Assembly: GCF_012641435.1 (NCBI RefSeq)
Contig: NZ_JABAIJ010000009.1
Coordinates: 142,145 to 206,144 of the forward strand
Length of the DNA stretch: 64,000 nt
From: Rhizobium sp. P38BS-XIX
Lineage (GTDB): Bacteria; Pseudomonadota; Alphaproteobacteria; Rhizobiales; Rhizobiaceae
Reading direction: 5' to 3'
Positions 1 to 8,313 of this stretch are shown here, in pieces. Position 1 is the stretch's first letter, and every line of letters starts with the position of its first letter. A program made the position numbers and the translations under genes. Below the pieces are notes generated by a model, which was not told the origin of the DNA, did not search any database, and saw nothing but the letters and a program-made list of their open reading frames with translations.

Positions 1-418
1 GAGCATCGACCGAGTAGACGCCTGCGCCGTTCGTGGCGAGCATGATATAGGCGCCGGCCAGCGTGACGTTCTTCAGGAAGTTGACGAAGTTCAGGCCGTT
101 GATCCAGCCGTTGGCTGCGGCCGGGAAGTCTGGAACATTGACCGTCGGCAGATGGAAGACGACGCCGGTGAAGACACAGAACGCGGCGAGCAGCCAGCCG
201 ATGATACGGACCTGGAAACCGATCAGCACACAGACGCCGGTGACGAATTCAAAGGTGCCGGCGAGATAGGTCAGCAGTGTGGAAGCAGGTAGGCCTGCGC
301 CGGCGATCATGCCAGCGGTACCGGCTGGGTCGGTCAGCTTGCCGAAGCCCGCAAAGATGAACATGAAGGCAAGCAGAATGCGCGCCACAAGTATAATGAT
401 GTTGTTGCTGTTGGACAT
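1..418 (-). CDS. DoxX family membrane protein (3' end cut off by window)
   Basis: Integral membrane protein of the DoxX/SURF4-like family; members are small four-helix proteins of the inner membrane, often linked to redox or quinone functions, but the role here is unknown. The visible 139 residues begin MSNSNN and contain hydrophobic helices at about residues 7-25, 48-68, 71-89 and 115-130, with the family-typical FAGFGKLTDP segment after helix 1. The C-terminus lies outside the window. It is divergent from the glutathione S-transferase gene, and a perfect 7-bp palindrome lies in the shared upstream region. The ATG at 418 is the only good start. Confidence 0.8.
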   Translation of the reverse strand, partial: MSNSNNIIILVARILLAFMFIFAGFGKLTDPAGTAGMIAGAGLPASTLLTYLAGTFEFVTGVCVLIGFQVRIIGWLLAAFCVFTGVVFHLPTVNVPDFPAAANGWINGLNFVNFLKNVTLAGAYIMLATNGAGVYSVDA

Positions 419-505
419 GACAGTCTCCAGTGAAAGCAGCGATAATTTCTGGAGATAATATTCGTGATTTCTTTGAGATTGAAAAGATAAACAACTGCGC
501 ACAAT

Positions 506-526
506 TTGTTCATTATCAGTGAACAA
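506..526. promoter_or_regulatory. perfect inverted repeat TTGTTCA-N7-TGAACAA between doxX-like and GST genes
   Basis: TTGTTCA at 506-512 and TGAACAA at 520-526 are exact reverse complements separated by 7 nt. The element lies about 90 bp from both divergent start codons, a usual place for a dimeric repressor or LysR/HxlR/TetR-type regulator. The cognate regulator is not in the window. That it is an operator is inference. Confidence 0.45.
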
Positions 527-616
527 TGACGCGGGAGGCGCTCTTCCCATCGGCTCGGTATTCGTTATGGTGGCGCGAATTCATCCGCATAATCATGCTC
601 TTTGGAAGGAACTCCC

Positions 617-1324
617 ATGGCCGATCTATCGTCGTTTCCAATTGCAAAGCGCTGGCCCGCCAGCAATTCGGATATCATCCAGCTCTATTCGCTGCCGACG
701 CCGAACGGCGTCAAGGTTTCGATCGCGCTGGAAGAGCTGGGACTCCCCTACGAGCCGCATCTGATCTCGTTCGGCACCAACGACCAGAAGTCGCCCGAAT
801 TCGTTTCCTTGAATCCAAATGGCCGTATCCCCGCGATCATTGATCCCAACGGCCCTGACGGCAAGCCGATCGGTCTTTTCGAATCCGGCGCCATTCTCGT
901 CTATCTCGCCGAAAAGACCGGCAAGCTCATGCCGCAGGACGCGGTTGGGCGTTACGAGGTGCTGCAATGGGTGTTCTTCCAGATGGCGGGCATTGGCCCG
1001 ATGTTCGGCCAGTTCGGCCATTTCTTCAAATTTGCCGCCGACAAGGTCGCCAATAATCCATATCCGGTCGAACGCTACCGCGATGAAGCCAAGCGTCTCC
1101 TTGGCGTTCTGGAGGAGCGTCTCACCGGACGCCAGTGGATCATGGGCGATGAATATACCATCGCCGATATCACCACTTTCCCATGGGTGCGTGGCGTCGA
1201 TGTGTTCTATGGTGGCCGCGAGGTCCTCGAGCTCGACAAGTTTCCGGCCGTCATGGCCTGGCTGGAACGTGCCGTCGCGCGCCCCGCAAGCCAGCGTGGA
1301 TTGAACATTCCGAAGCGGGATTAA
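617..1324 (+). CDS. glutathione S-transferase family protein (YfcG/YghU-like)
   Basis: Cytosolic GST-fold protein of 235 residues. The N-terminal thioredoxin-like domain has the TPNGVK motif (residues 28-33) typical of the nu-class YfcG/YghU group, where the Thr and Asn rather than Tyr/Ser/Cys contact the glutathione sulfur. It is followed by NPNGRIPAI with the cis-Pro (66-74) and FESGAI (88-93). The all-helical C-terminal domain carries the conserved YTIADITTFPW segment. Members of this class are mostly glutathione-dependent disulfide reductases or peroxidases. The ATG at 617 is preferred to an in-frame TTG at 602 because GGAAGGA sits 6 nt upstream of it. Confidence 0.88.
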   Translation: MADLSSFPIAKRWPASNSDIIQLYSLPTPNGVKVSIALEELGLPYEPHLISFGTNDQKSPEFVSLNPNGRIPAIIDPNGPDGKPIGLFESGAILVYLAEKTGKLMPQDAVGRYEVLQWVFFQMAGIGPMFGQFGHFFKFAADKVANNPYPVERYRDEAKRLLGVLEERLTGRQWIMGDEYTIADITTFPWVRGVDVFYGGREVLELDKFPAVMAWLERAVARPASQRGLNIPKRD

Positions 1325-1375
1325 CGATCATCGATACGCGGCGGCGGATTTTGCCGGCGCCGCGGTGGTCAACGC

Positions 1376-1942
1376 CTATTGCCGGGTTGCCAACTGGCTA
1401 CCCGGCTCCAGCTTGAAGCGCGGAAACAGGAACACGCCCACGAGGCTGCCGGCGTGTTTTCCATCGGCGGCGATCGACTCGCCGACACAGAAGATCGGTT
1501 GACGATGGCCGTTGGCGCCGAGTGTCATGGTGGAGTAGCAGAAGCTGGATGTCGTCGTTGCAGCCTGTTCGAATAGATCGAGGATGCGGGCGCGATCCTG
1601 AGCGTCGTAGCAATGCATGAGGCTCAGCAGGCCGCATTCCGATGCGCTGAGGCCGTGCAGCATGGTGCTCCACTGACCGAGCTTGATAAGGCCGCTCGAA
1701 AGATCTCCCGTCCAGCCTTCCGAAACGCAAAACTGCGATAGAAGATCCGGATCATGGCTATTGAACGCCAGCGAGCCCGGCGCAAATGGCGCTGCAAAAT
1801 TTGCTTTGGCAATCTTGAACAAGCTGATCCCCACCAGTTGAGCGCATGGCCCCCTGCGCTCGTTATTCGATTTCCTATATCTTCGACCGGAAGGACTGCT
1901 CCCTGTCTCACCTGATTGAGCGAGATGACAGCGTTCCGGCAT
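1376..1942 (-). CDS. unrecognised small protein, possibly PAS-like
   Basis: A 188-residue product. The ATG at 1942 is preceded by GAAAGG at 6 nt, which supports this start; a GTG at 1834 would give a shorter form that skips a low-complexity, Arg/Ser-rich first 36 residues. The body (from about residue 40) is globular. Its alternating pattern and ending, with a Phe/Cys-rich beta region (residues 130-180), resemble a single PAS/sensory fold, and no enzymatic motif is seen. It stands alone, with groEL downstream reading the same way past the groEL terminator. Function unknown; the PAS suggestion is weak inference. Confidence 0.55.
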   Translation of the reverse strand: MPERCHLAQSGETGSSPSGRRYRKSNNERRGPCAQLVGISLFKIAKANFAAPFAPGSLAFNSHDPDLLSQFCVSEGWTGDLSSGLIKLGQWSTMLHGLSASECGLLSLMHCYDAQDRARILDLFEQAATTTSSFCYSTMTLGANGHRQPIFCVGESIAADGKHAGSLVGVFLFPRFKLEPGSQLATRQ

Positions 1943-2213
1943 TGTCTGCCTTTCGCGATCTCTTCAGCCGGTGGTCCGATCGATGAAGTTACTTCAAGTA
2001 ATAAAGTCCGGCAGCGCCGACGTCTTAGGTTATGATTTCATCAAACCCCAGGTTAAGCCTGTCTAAAAGAAGTAAAATTTTCGTGCATTGCAGCTAACTC
2101 TCCACATCGCTGCGCTGCGATTTATAGGGGCTTTTGCAAAAACGGCAATGGGCGGCTTTGGTAAATTCGGTTCCTGGCGAAACCTGGCGGCCGAAGCCGA
2201 AAAGCCATGGTTC
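1943..2213. other. intergenic stretch upstream of the 1376-1942 gene
   Basis: No gene is supported between the small protein at 1376-1942 and the groEL terminator. The only notable structure is the short palindrome TTACTTcAAGTAA at 1989-2001, about 47 bp upstream of the start at 1942. This could be a regulator site or a promoter-proximal coincidence. Short open frames here (around 2063-2282) read into the groEL terminator and have no ribosome-binding site. Confidence 0.4.
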
Positions 2214-2248
2214 GTAAAAACGAAAAGGGCGACCCGAGGGCCGCCCTT
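2214..2248 (-). terminator. rho-independent terminator of groESL
   Basis: On the minus strand AAGGGCG pairs with CGCCCTT (outer stem 2225-2248), with a few further inner pairs around a short loop. The stem is followed by TTTTCGTTTTT. It lies about 50 bp after the groEL stop codon, as expected for the end of the operon. Confidence 0.8.
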
Positions 2249-2298
2249 CGTCAATTCCGAATGCCGGATTGAACGATCGTAATAAGGCTAAGGCCTTA

Positions 2299-3939
2299 TC
2301 ACATCATGTCCATTCCACCCATGCCGCCCATGCCGCCCGGCATGCCAGCAGGGGCATCCTTCTTCGGCAGTTCAGCGATCATGGCTTCGGTGGTGATCAG
2401 CAGCGAAGCAACCGAAGCTGCGTTCTGCAGAGCCGTACGAACAACCTTGACCGGGTCGACGATGCCCATGGCGATCATGTCGCCGAACTCAGACGTCTGG
2501 GCGTTGTAGCCGTAGTTGTCTTCGTTCTTGTCGAGAACCTTGCCGACAACGATCGAAGCTTCGTCACCAGCGTTTTCAGCGATCTGGCGAACCAGCGACT
2601 GCAGGGCGCGGCGAACGATGTTGACGCCGGCTTCCTGATCCTGGTTTTCACCCTTGGCAGTGATCTTCGTGGAAGAACGCAGCAGAGCGATACCGCCGCC
2701 CGGTACGATGCCTTCCTGAACGGCAGCGCGCGTCGCGTTGAGAGCGTCGTCGATGCGGTCCTTCTTTTCCTTCACTTCGACTTCCGTCGAGCCGCCAACG
2801 CGGATCACGGCAACGCCGCCAGCGAGCTTGGCAAGACGTTCCTGCAGCTTTTCGCGGTCGTAGTCGGAGGTGGTTTCTTCGATCTGAGCCTTGATCTGGG
2901 CAACGCGGCCTTCGATGTCGGACTTGGCGCCAGCGCCGTCGACGATCGTGGTGTTTTCCTTGGAGATCGAAACCTTCTTGGAACGGCCGAGCATGTCGAG
3001 GGTAACGGACTCGAGCTTGATGCCGAGGTCTTCGGAGATGACAGTGCCGCCCGTCAGGATGGCGATGTCTTCCAGCATGGCCTTGCGGCGGTCGCCGAAG
3101 CCAGGAGCCTTGACAGCAGCGATCTTGAGGCCGCCGCGCAGCTTGTTGACGACGAGGGTCGCAAGAGCTTCGCCTTCGACGTCTTCAGCGATGATGAGGA
3201 GCGGCTTGCCGGTCTGAACGACAGCTTCGAGAACCGGAAGCATTGCCTGCAGGTTCGAGAGCTTCTTCTCGTGGAGCAGGATGAACGCGTCTTCGAGATC
3301 GGCGATCATCTTTTCCGGGTTGGTCACGAAGTAGGGGCTGAGGTAGCCACGGTCGAACTGCATGCCTTCGACGACTTCGAGTTCGGTTTCAGCGGTCTTG
3401 GCTTCTTCAACCGTGATGACGCCTTCGTTGCCGACCTTCTGCATGGCTTCAGCAATATCGAGACCGATTTGCTTTTCGCCGTTTGCCGAGATCGTGCCGA
3501 CCTGTGCGACTTCTTCCGACGTGTTGATCTTCTTGGCCTTGGCCTGGAGATCCTTGACGACTTCTGCAACAGCGAGGTCGATACCGCGCTTCAGGTCCAT
3601 CGGGTTCATGCCGGCTGCAACTGCCTTGGAGCCTTCGCGAACGATCGCCTGGGCGAGAACGGTTGCAGTGGTGGTGCCGTCACCGGCGACGTCGTTGGTC
3701 TTCGAAGCAACTTCGCGGACCATCTGGGCGCCCATGTTTTCGAACTTGTCTTCGAGTTCGATTTCCTTAGCGACGGAAACGCCGTCCTTGGTGATGCGCG
3801 GAGCGCCGAAGGACTTGTCGATAACGACGTTACGACCCTTCGGGCCGAGCGTGACCTTCACTGCGTCAGCGAGGATGTCGACGCCACGAAGCATCTTTTC
3901 GCGAGCGCTGCGGCCGAATTTTACTTCTTTAGCTGCCAT
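2299..3939 (-). CDS. groL: 60-kDa chaperonin GroEL
   Basis: ATP-dependent folding chamber that works with GroES in the cytoplasm. The 546-residue product is colinear with the family from MAAKEVKFG to the flexible C-terminal tail rich in GGM repeats. The nucleotide-binding segment TLGPKGRNVV and GDGTTTATVLA near the N-terminus are intact, as is the KKDRIDDALNATRAA segment with the ATPase Asp. AGGAG lies 8 nt upstream of the ATG. It is the second gene of a two-gene groES-groEL operon, with the terminator downstream and CIRCE and sigma-32-type promoter upstream of groES. Rhizobia usually carry several groEL copies; this one has the hallmarks of the HrcA/CIRCE-controlled copy. Confidence 0.98.
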   Translation of the reverse strand: MAAKEVKFGRSAREKMLRGVDILADAVKVTLGPKGRNVVIDKSFGAPRITKDGVSVAKEIELEDKFENMGAQMVREVASKTNDVAGDGTTTATVLAQAIVREGSKAVAAGMNPMDLKRGIDLAVAEVVKDLQAKAKKINTSEEVAQVGTISANGEKQIGLDIAEAMQKVGNEGVITVEEAKTAETELEVVEGMQFDRGYLSPYFVTNPEKMIADLEDAFILLHEKKLSNLQAMLPVLEAVVQTGKPLLIIAEDVEGEALATLVVNKLRGGLKIAAVKAPGFGDRRKAMLEDIAILTGGTVISEDLGIKLESVTLDMLGRSKKVSISKENTTIVDGAGAKSDIEGRVAQIKAQIEETTSDYDREKLQERLAKLAGGVAVIRVGGSTEVEVKEKKDRIDDALNATRAAVQEGIVPGGGIALLRSSTKITAKGENQDQEAGVNIVRRALQSLVRQIAENAGDEASIVVGKVLDKNEDNYGYNAQTSEFGDMIAMGIVDPVKVVRTALQNAASVASLLITTEAMIAELPKKDAPAGMPGGMGGMGGMDMM

Positions 3940-4010
3940 GTTTGAAACTCCTGAATTCGCGTTTTCCGGGCTTGTCGCCCGTCAGCTGTATCGGAAAGGG
4001 AACCGGCTGA

Positions 4011-4307
4011 TTAGCCGATGATGCCCATGATGTCGGCTTCCTTCATGATCAGAAGGTCTTCGCCGTTGAGCTTGACTTCGGTGCCCGACCACTTGCCGAA
4101 CAGAACGCGATCGCCAACCTTGACGTCGAGTGCTACGACCTTGCCGGACTCGTCACGAGCGCCGGAACCGACGGCGACGATTTCGCCTTCCTGCGGCTTT
4201 TCCTTGGCGGTATCGGGAATGATGATGCCACCCTTGGTCTTTTCTTCCGACTCGACGCGACGAACGACGACGCGGTCATGAAGGGGGCGGAAATTGGTGC
4301 TTGCCAT
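4011..4307 (-). CDS. groS: 10-kDa co-chaperonin GroES
   Basis: Heptameric lid of the GroEL chamber, 98 residues, normal length. The fold starts with NFRPLHDRVVVRRVE. The mobile loop that contacts GroEL is the EEKTKGGIIIPDTAKEKPQ region (about residues 21-39). The protein ends with the conserved MKEADIMGIIG. It is the first gene of the operon, 71 bp ahead of groEL, with CIRCE about 60 bp upstream of its ATG. Confidence 0.98.
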   Translation of the reverse strand: MASTNFRPLHDRVVVRRVESEEKTKGGIIIPDTAKEKPQEGEIVAVGSGARDESGKVVALDVKVGDRVLFGKWSGTEVKLNGEDLLIMKEADIMGIIG

Positions 4308-4365
4308 TGTCTAATCCCTCGATCAAATGACATTCACGGATCAGCGGGGATCCGTATGGACTTTG

Positions 4366-4392
4366 TTAGCACTCAGCATCGGCGAGTGCTAG
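4366..4392. promoter_or_regulatory. CIRCE operator (HrcA binding site) of groESL
   Basis: TTAGCACTC (4366-4374), nine bases, then GAGTGCTAG (4384-4392). This matches the CIRCE consensus TTAGCACTC-N9-GAGTGCTAA in all but the final base. It sits at or just after the expected transcription start of the sigma-32-type promoter, so bound HrcA repressor would block initiation. Confidence 0.93.
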
Positions 4393-4400
4393 CGACCGTG

Positions 4401-4429
4401 ATTTAGGGGTGGCTTCAGGACGAGTCAAG
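4401..4429 (-). promoter_or_regulatory. sigma-32 (RpoH)-type promoter of groESL
   Basis: On the minus strand CTTGAC (4429-4424) is followed after 17 bases by CTAAAT (4406-4401). Alphaproteobacterial RpoH promoters resemble CTTGAC-N17/18-CYTATNT, and vegetative promoters are similar, so the site could serve both. It lies directly upstream of CIRCE, giving dual heat-shock control. Confidence 0.65.
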
Positions 4430-4558
4430 AACAGCACTGTGAAATTTTTGCAGCGTGCATCTGCTTGTTCCGCAGATGATTAACGGCCGCCGCTGTTCTC
4501 GCCCAAGAGTAAATGTGACGCGTTTAAGCGGCAAAATGATGACAGGCGCGATCCGCCG

Positions 4559-6043
4559 ATGAATACGGGAGCAGGGGCCTTGGGGATCGCAGCGAAGAGA
4601 GACTGGCGTGACGGCCCGGTTTCGCCCCCGGATTTTATCGTGGCGCCGTCGCTTTCGGAAGCAAGCGGCGTGTGGGCGAGGGTGGGGCTGCTGAGCTTCG
4701 GTGGCCCGGCCGGCCAGATCGCCCTTATGCATCGGATGATCGTCGACGAGAGACGCTGGATCGACGAGGAGCGCTTTCTGCATGCGCTCAGCTATTGCAT
4801 GCTGCTGCCTGGGCCTGAGGCGCAACAACTTGCGACCTATATCGGCTGGCTGTTCCATGGTTGGCGCGGCGGGCTGATTGCGGGCCTGCTGTTCATCCTG
4901 CCCGGTTTCGTCTTCATTCTCGCGCTGTCCGCCTTTTACGCGCTGTTTCATGATGCCGGCCTGCTTGCCACCATCTTCTTAGGCATCAAGGCCGGCGTGC
5001 TGGCCATCGTGCTGCAGGCGCTGATACGGTTGAGCGGCCGCGCCTTGAAAAGCCGTTTCCATGGAGCGATGGCGGTCGCCAGCTTTGTCTGCCTTTTCAT
5101 CTTCGATCTGCCGTTTCCTCTCGTCGTGCTGCTTGCCGGCGTGACGGGCTACGGACAGGTACTTTGGCGTGCATGGCGGCGTGATCGCTGGCGGCAACAT
5201 GTGCCGCGCCTTCCGGCATCCGGATTTCGGTTCGGCAGGCTTGTTCACGTGCAAGCCCGCTCGTCAGTGCTGACGATCCTGCTCTGGATCGCCATCTGGC
5301 AGGCGCCGCTGTTGCTGGTCGGCCGTCTGCACGGCCCATCGGATATCGTGGCCGAGACGTTGAGCGGCCAAGCCAGCGTCTTCGGCGCCATCTTCTCGTT
5401 CTTTTCCCGTATGGCGGTGGTCACCTTCGGCGGGGCCTATGCCGTGCTTGCCTATGTCGCCCAAACAGCGGTGCAGCATTATGCCTGGCTGAAGCCGGGG
5501 GAGATGCTCGATGGCCTGGCGCTCGCCGAGACGACCCCCGGTCCGCTCGTGCTGGTCCTTTGCTTCGTCGGGTTCATGGCCGGGTTCCGCAATCCTTTCG
5601 GCTTCGATCCGCTCTTCGGCGGCATTTTCGGTGCAAGTCTGGCAGCGTGGGCAACCTTTGCGCCGAGCTTTCTCTTCATCTTCGCGGGCGCTCCTTACAT
5701 CGAGAAACTGCGCGGGCATGCAGGGCTTTCGGCATCCCTTGCGGCGATCACGGCGGCTATCGTCGGCGTCATGGCCAATCTCACTGTCTGGTTCGGGCTG
5801 CATGTGCTGTTTGCGGATGTCGACAGGCTGACACTGCTCAGCCGCTCCGTCAGGATCAGCGGCGGTGATATCGTGAACGTACCGATTGCCGGCATCGCTT
5901 GGCCGGATTGGAGTACCCTCGATATATCGGCTCTCTTGCTCTTCATGCTCGCCGTCGTCTTGGCCTTTCGTCACCGTGCAGGCGTTGCCGTAGTTCTAGG
6001 GGTTTCCGCTGCCGCCGGCATGGTGCTTCAGCACGCGTCCTGA
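4559..6043 (+). CDS. chrA: ChrA family chromate ion transporter
   Basis: Inner-membrane protein of the CHR family (chromate efflux, chromate/sulfate antiport), 494 residues. It has the long-chain form with two homologous halves. The first half has SFGGPAGQIALMH (about residues 45-57) and LPGPEAQQLATYIGW (about 84-98). The second half repeats the pattern with VTFGGAYAVLAYVAQ and ETTPGPLVLVLCFVGF. About ten to twelve hydrophobic segments are visible. The ATG at 4559 has a poor ribosome-binding site, so the N-terminus may begin at a later GTG; the family core starts near residue 35. No regulator (chrB) is adjacent. Confidence 0.88.
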   Translation: MNTGAGALGIAAKRDWRDGPVSPPDFIVAPSLSEASGVWARVGLLSFGGPAGQIALMHRMIVDERRWIDEERFLHALSYCMLLPGPEAQQLATYIGWLFHGWRGGLIAGLLFILPGFVFILALSAFYALFHDAGLLATIFLGIKAGVLAIVLQALIRLSGRALKSRFHGAMAVASFVCLFIFDLPFPLVVLLAGVTGYGQVLWRAWRRDRWRQHVPRLPASGFRFGRLVHVQARSSVLTILLWIAIWQAPLLLVGRLHGPSDIVAETLSGQASVFGAIFSFFSRMAVVTFGGAYAVLAYVAQTAVQHYAWLKPGEMLDGLALAETTPGPLVLVLCFVGFMAGFRNPFGFDPLFGGIFGASLAAWATFAPSFLFIFAGAPYIEKLRGHAGLSASLAAITAAIVGVMANLTVWFGLHVLFADVDRLTLLSRSVRISGGDIVNVPIAGIAWPDWSTLDISALLLFMLAVVLAFRHRAGVAVVLGVSAAAGMVLQHAS

Positions 6044-6135
6044 GCCTGGTGCCATGCAAAAACCTGCGCATCGCTCTTGTAATTTGCCGGCCGGTTTGCG
6101 ATGTCACCCCGTGATTTATTCGACGTGAGGACGGC

Positions 6136-6984
6136 ATGGGCAAGCGTATCGAAAGCTTTCGCGAGATTGGCGGACTTTATGACGTGGCGCTCTGCGATGT
6201 CTGGGGCGTCCTGCACAACGGTGTCTCCGCCTACAAGGAGGCCTCGGTTGCGCTCGAGGCTGCTCGCGGCGAGGGACTGACCGTCGTCCTCATCACCAAT
6301 TCCCCGCGCGTTGCTCCAAAAGTTGTCGAGCAGTTACGGGCGATCGGCGTTCCCGACAGCGTCTATGACCGCATCATCACGTCAGGCGATGTCACCCGCA
6401 AGCTGATCGCCGAAGGGCCGAAGAAGGTGTTCCTGCTTGGTCCGGAGCGCGACACCGGCATTCTAGAGGGGCTGGATGTCGTGCGGGTCGATGCCGGTGA
6501 AGCGGAGAGCATCGTCTGCACCGGCTTCTTCGATGACGAGACCGAGACGCCCGACGATTACACCGACATGTTGACGGCCTGGTCGGCCCGCAACGTGCCG
6601 CTGATCTGCGCCAACCCGGATCTGGTGGTTGAGCGCGGCCATCGGATGATCCCCTGCGCCGGCGCAATGGCCGCTTACTATGAGCGCCTCGGCGGCCAGA
6701 CGCGTATCGCCGGCAAGCCGCACCAGCCGATTTATGATGCGGCGATCGCCGCGGCCCGCGAGGTCAAAAGCGAGTTTGCGCTGTCGCGCGTGGTGGCGAT
6801 CGGCGACGGCATGCCGACCGATGTGCGCGGTGCTCTCGATTACGGCCTCGATCTTCTTTATATCAGCCACGGCATCCATGCTCGCGAATACGTCGTCGAA
6901 GGCCACACGGATGAAGCAGCGCTTGGCGCCTTCCTGGCGCGAGAGCAGGCCTCGCCGAGGTGGTGGATGCCGCGCCTTGTCTGA
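6136..6984 (+). CDS. HAD superfamily (class IIA) phosphatase, TIGR01459-like
   Basis: 282-residue cytoplasmic hydrolase of the NagD/PGP-like class IIA branch. Motif I is CDVWGVLHNG (residues 19-28), a HAD nucleophile site in which the usual DxD is DVW. LITNSPR follows (motif II), and GDGMPTDVRGA (around residue 220) is motif IV for Mg2+ binding. The cap lies between the motifs, as in class IIA. It is followed 15 nt later by ribF on the same strand, so the two are probably co-transcribed. The closeness to ribF suggests a phosphoester substrate in cofactor metabolism, but this is inference only. Confidence 0.85.
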   Translation: MGKRIESFREIGGLYDVALCDVWGVLHNGVSAYKEASVALEAARGEGLTVVLITNSPRVAPKVVEQLRAIGVPDSVYDRIITSGDVTRKLIAEGPKKVFLLGPERDTGILEGLDVVRVDAGEAESIVCTGFFDDETETPDDYTDMLTAWSARNVPLICANPDLVVERGHRMIPCAGAMAAYYERLGGQTRIAGKPHQPIYDAAIAAAREVKSEFALSRVVAIGDGMPTDVRGALDYGLDLLYISHGIHAREYVVEGHTDEAALGAFLAREQASPRWWMPRLV

Positions 6985-6999
6985 GCGGAGTGGTAGCCG

Positions 7000-7983
7000 A
7001 TGACCGTTTTCCATCGTAACGAGACCCGCGAGCCGCTTCCCGATGCGCTCAAAGGTGGGGTTGTCGCCATCGGCAATTTCGACGGTGTACATCGCGGCCA
7101 TCAATCGGTGCTCAGCCGTGCGCTCGAGATTGCACGGGAGCGGGGCGTTCCGGCTCTGGTTCTGACCTTCGAGCCGCATCCCCGCACCGTCTTCAGGCCG
7201 GACCAACCGGTGTTCCGCCTGACGCCGGCGCCGCTGAAAGCGCGGCTGCTGGAAGCGCTCGGCTTCAACGCCGTCATCGAATATCCGTTCGATCGCGCCT
7301 TCTCGCAGCGCTCCGCAGATGAATTCGTTCATTCGATCCTGATCGATTGGCTGCACGCATCCGAAGTCGTGACCGGCTTCGACTTTCACTTCGGCCATGA
7401 GCGCCAGGGCGGCCCGGCTTTCCTGATGAATGCTGGTAGCCGCAACGGGTTTGGCGTGACGCTGATCGACGCCTTTCGTGACGAGAATACCGAGGTTGTT
7501 TCTTCCAGCCGCATCCGCGCGCTTCTGGCCGAGGGCGAAGTGGTCGAAGCCGCGGGCATGCTCGGATATCGCTATACCGTCGAAGCGTCCGTCATCGGCG
7601 GCGAAAAGCTTGGCCGCACGCTCGGATTTCCCACGGCGAATATGCAGCTTCCGCCTGAGGTATCGCTCACACCGGGCATCTACGCCGTCAGGTTCCGCGC
7701 GGCTGATGGCATCATTCGCGATGCGGTCGCAAGTTATGGCCGCCGCCCGACGGTGACCGATAATGGCGCGCCGCTGCTTGAGACCTACGTCTTCGATTTC
7801 AGCGGCGATCTCTACGGCCAGATCTGCTCGGTTTCCTTCTTCGGTTATCTCCGTCCGGAATTGAAATTCGACGGCCTGGATCCGCTGGTTGCCCAGATCC
7901 GCAAGGACGAGGAAGAGGCGAGGGCTTTGCTTGTCGGTGTCCGCCCGATTGGCGACCTCGATCGACTGATCGCGTTTCCCTGA
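7000..7983 (+). CDS. ribF: bifunctional riboflavin kinase / FAD synthetase
   Basis: Converts riboflavin to FMN and then FAD in the cytoplasm; 327 residues, normal length. The N-terminal FMN adenylyltransferase domain has GNFDGVHRGHQSVL (a HxGH-type nucleotidyltransferase motif) and the SSSRIRALL segment. The C-terminal flavokinase domain has GRTLGFPTANM, whose PTAN binds Mg-ATP. It lies directly behind the HAD phosphatase gene. Confidence 0.96.
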   Translation: MTVFHRNETREPLPDALKGGVVAIGNFDGVHRGHQSVLSRALEIARERGVPALVLTFEPHPRTVFRPDQPVFRLTPAPLKARLLEALGFNAVIEYPFDRAFSQRSADEFVHSILIDWLHASEVVTGFDFHFGHERQGGPAFLMNAGSRNGFGVTLIDAFRDENTEVVSSSRIRALLAEGEVVEAAGMLGYRYTVEASVIGGEKLGRTLGFPTANMQLPPEVSLTPGIYAVRFRAADGIIRDAVASYGRRPTVTDNGAPLLETYVFDFSGDLYGQICSVSFFGYLRPELKFDGLDPLVAQIRKDEEEARALLVGVRPIGDLDRLIAFP

Positions 7984-8115
7984 TTTCATTTGCCAAACTG
8001 CGCGCAGGGATTGCGGCGCTGCAATATCTTTTTGCCTTGAGCGGGTGGAAAGATGCTGCAATTGTCGCAATGCCGGGTGCGAGTCGCCGCGCCCATTTTC
8101 CGAAAGGCGCACGAA

Positions 8116-8313
8116 ATGGACAAACGTTTCGGGACGGCGGCCTGCTGGCTGCTCGTCATCCCTTATATCGGCTTGCTATGGGTCCCCTTCTATAACGGCC
8201 ACGATCCGGTTCTGCTCGGATTTCCCTTCTTCTATTGGTATCAGCTGGCCTGGGTGCCGATTACCGCCATCCTGACGTGGATTGCTTACCGGAGCATGCG
8301 CGATGATGACTGA
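8116..8313 (+). CDS. DUF3311 small membrane protein, symporter accessory
   Basis: 65-residue protein, MDKRFG start, two hydrophobic helices (about 8-26 and 38-58) separated by the FYNGHDPVLLGFPFFYWYQ loop that marks DUF3311. Such proteins are encoded directly before sodium:solute symporters, and here the stop codon overlaps the start of mctP. It is most likely a small partner or assembly subunit of the transporter. An upstream in-frame ATG at 8053 would add a non-hydrophobic 21-residue extension and is not favoured. Confidence 0.85.
   Translation: MDKRFGTAACWLLVIPYIGLLWVPFYNGHDPVLLGFPFFYWYQLAWVPITAILTWIAYRSMRDDD

Noticed and set aside
2269..3945. 558-codon open frame on the plus strand opposite groEL
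   Set aside because: It is the antisense of a strongly biased GroEL gene; Arg/Asp/Phe-rich composition, no start signal and no known domain.
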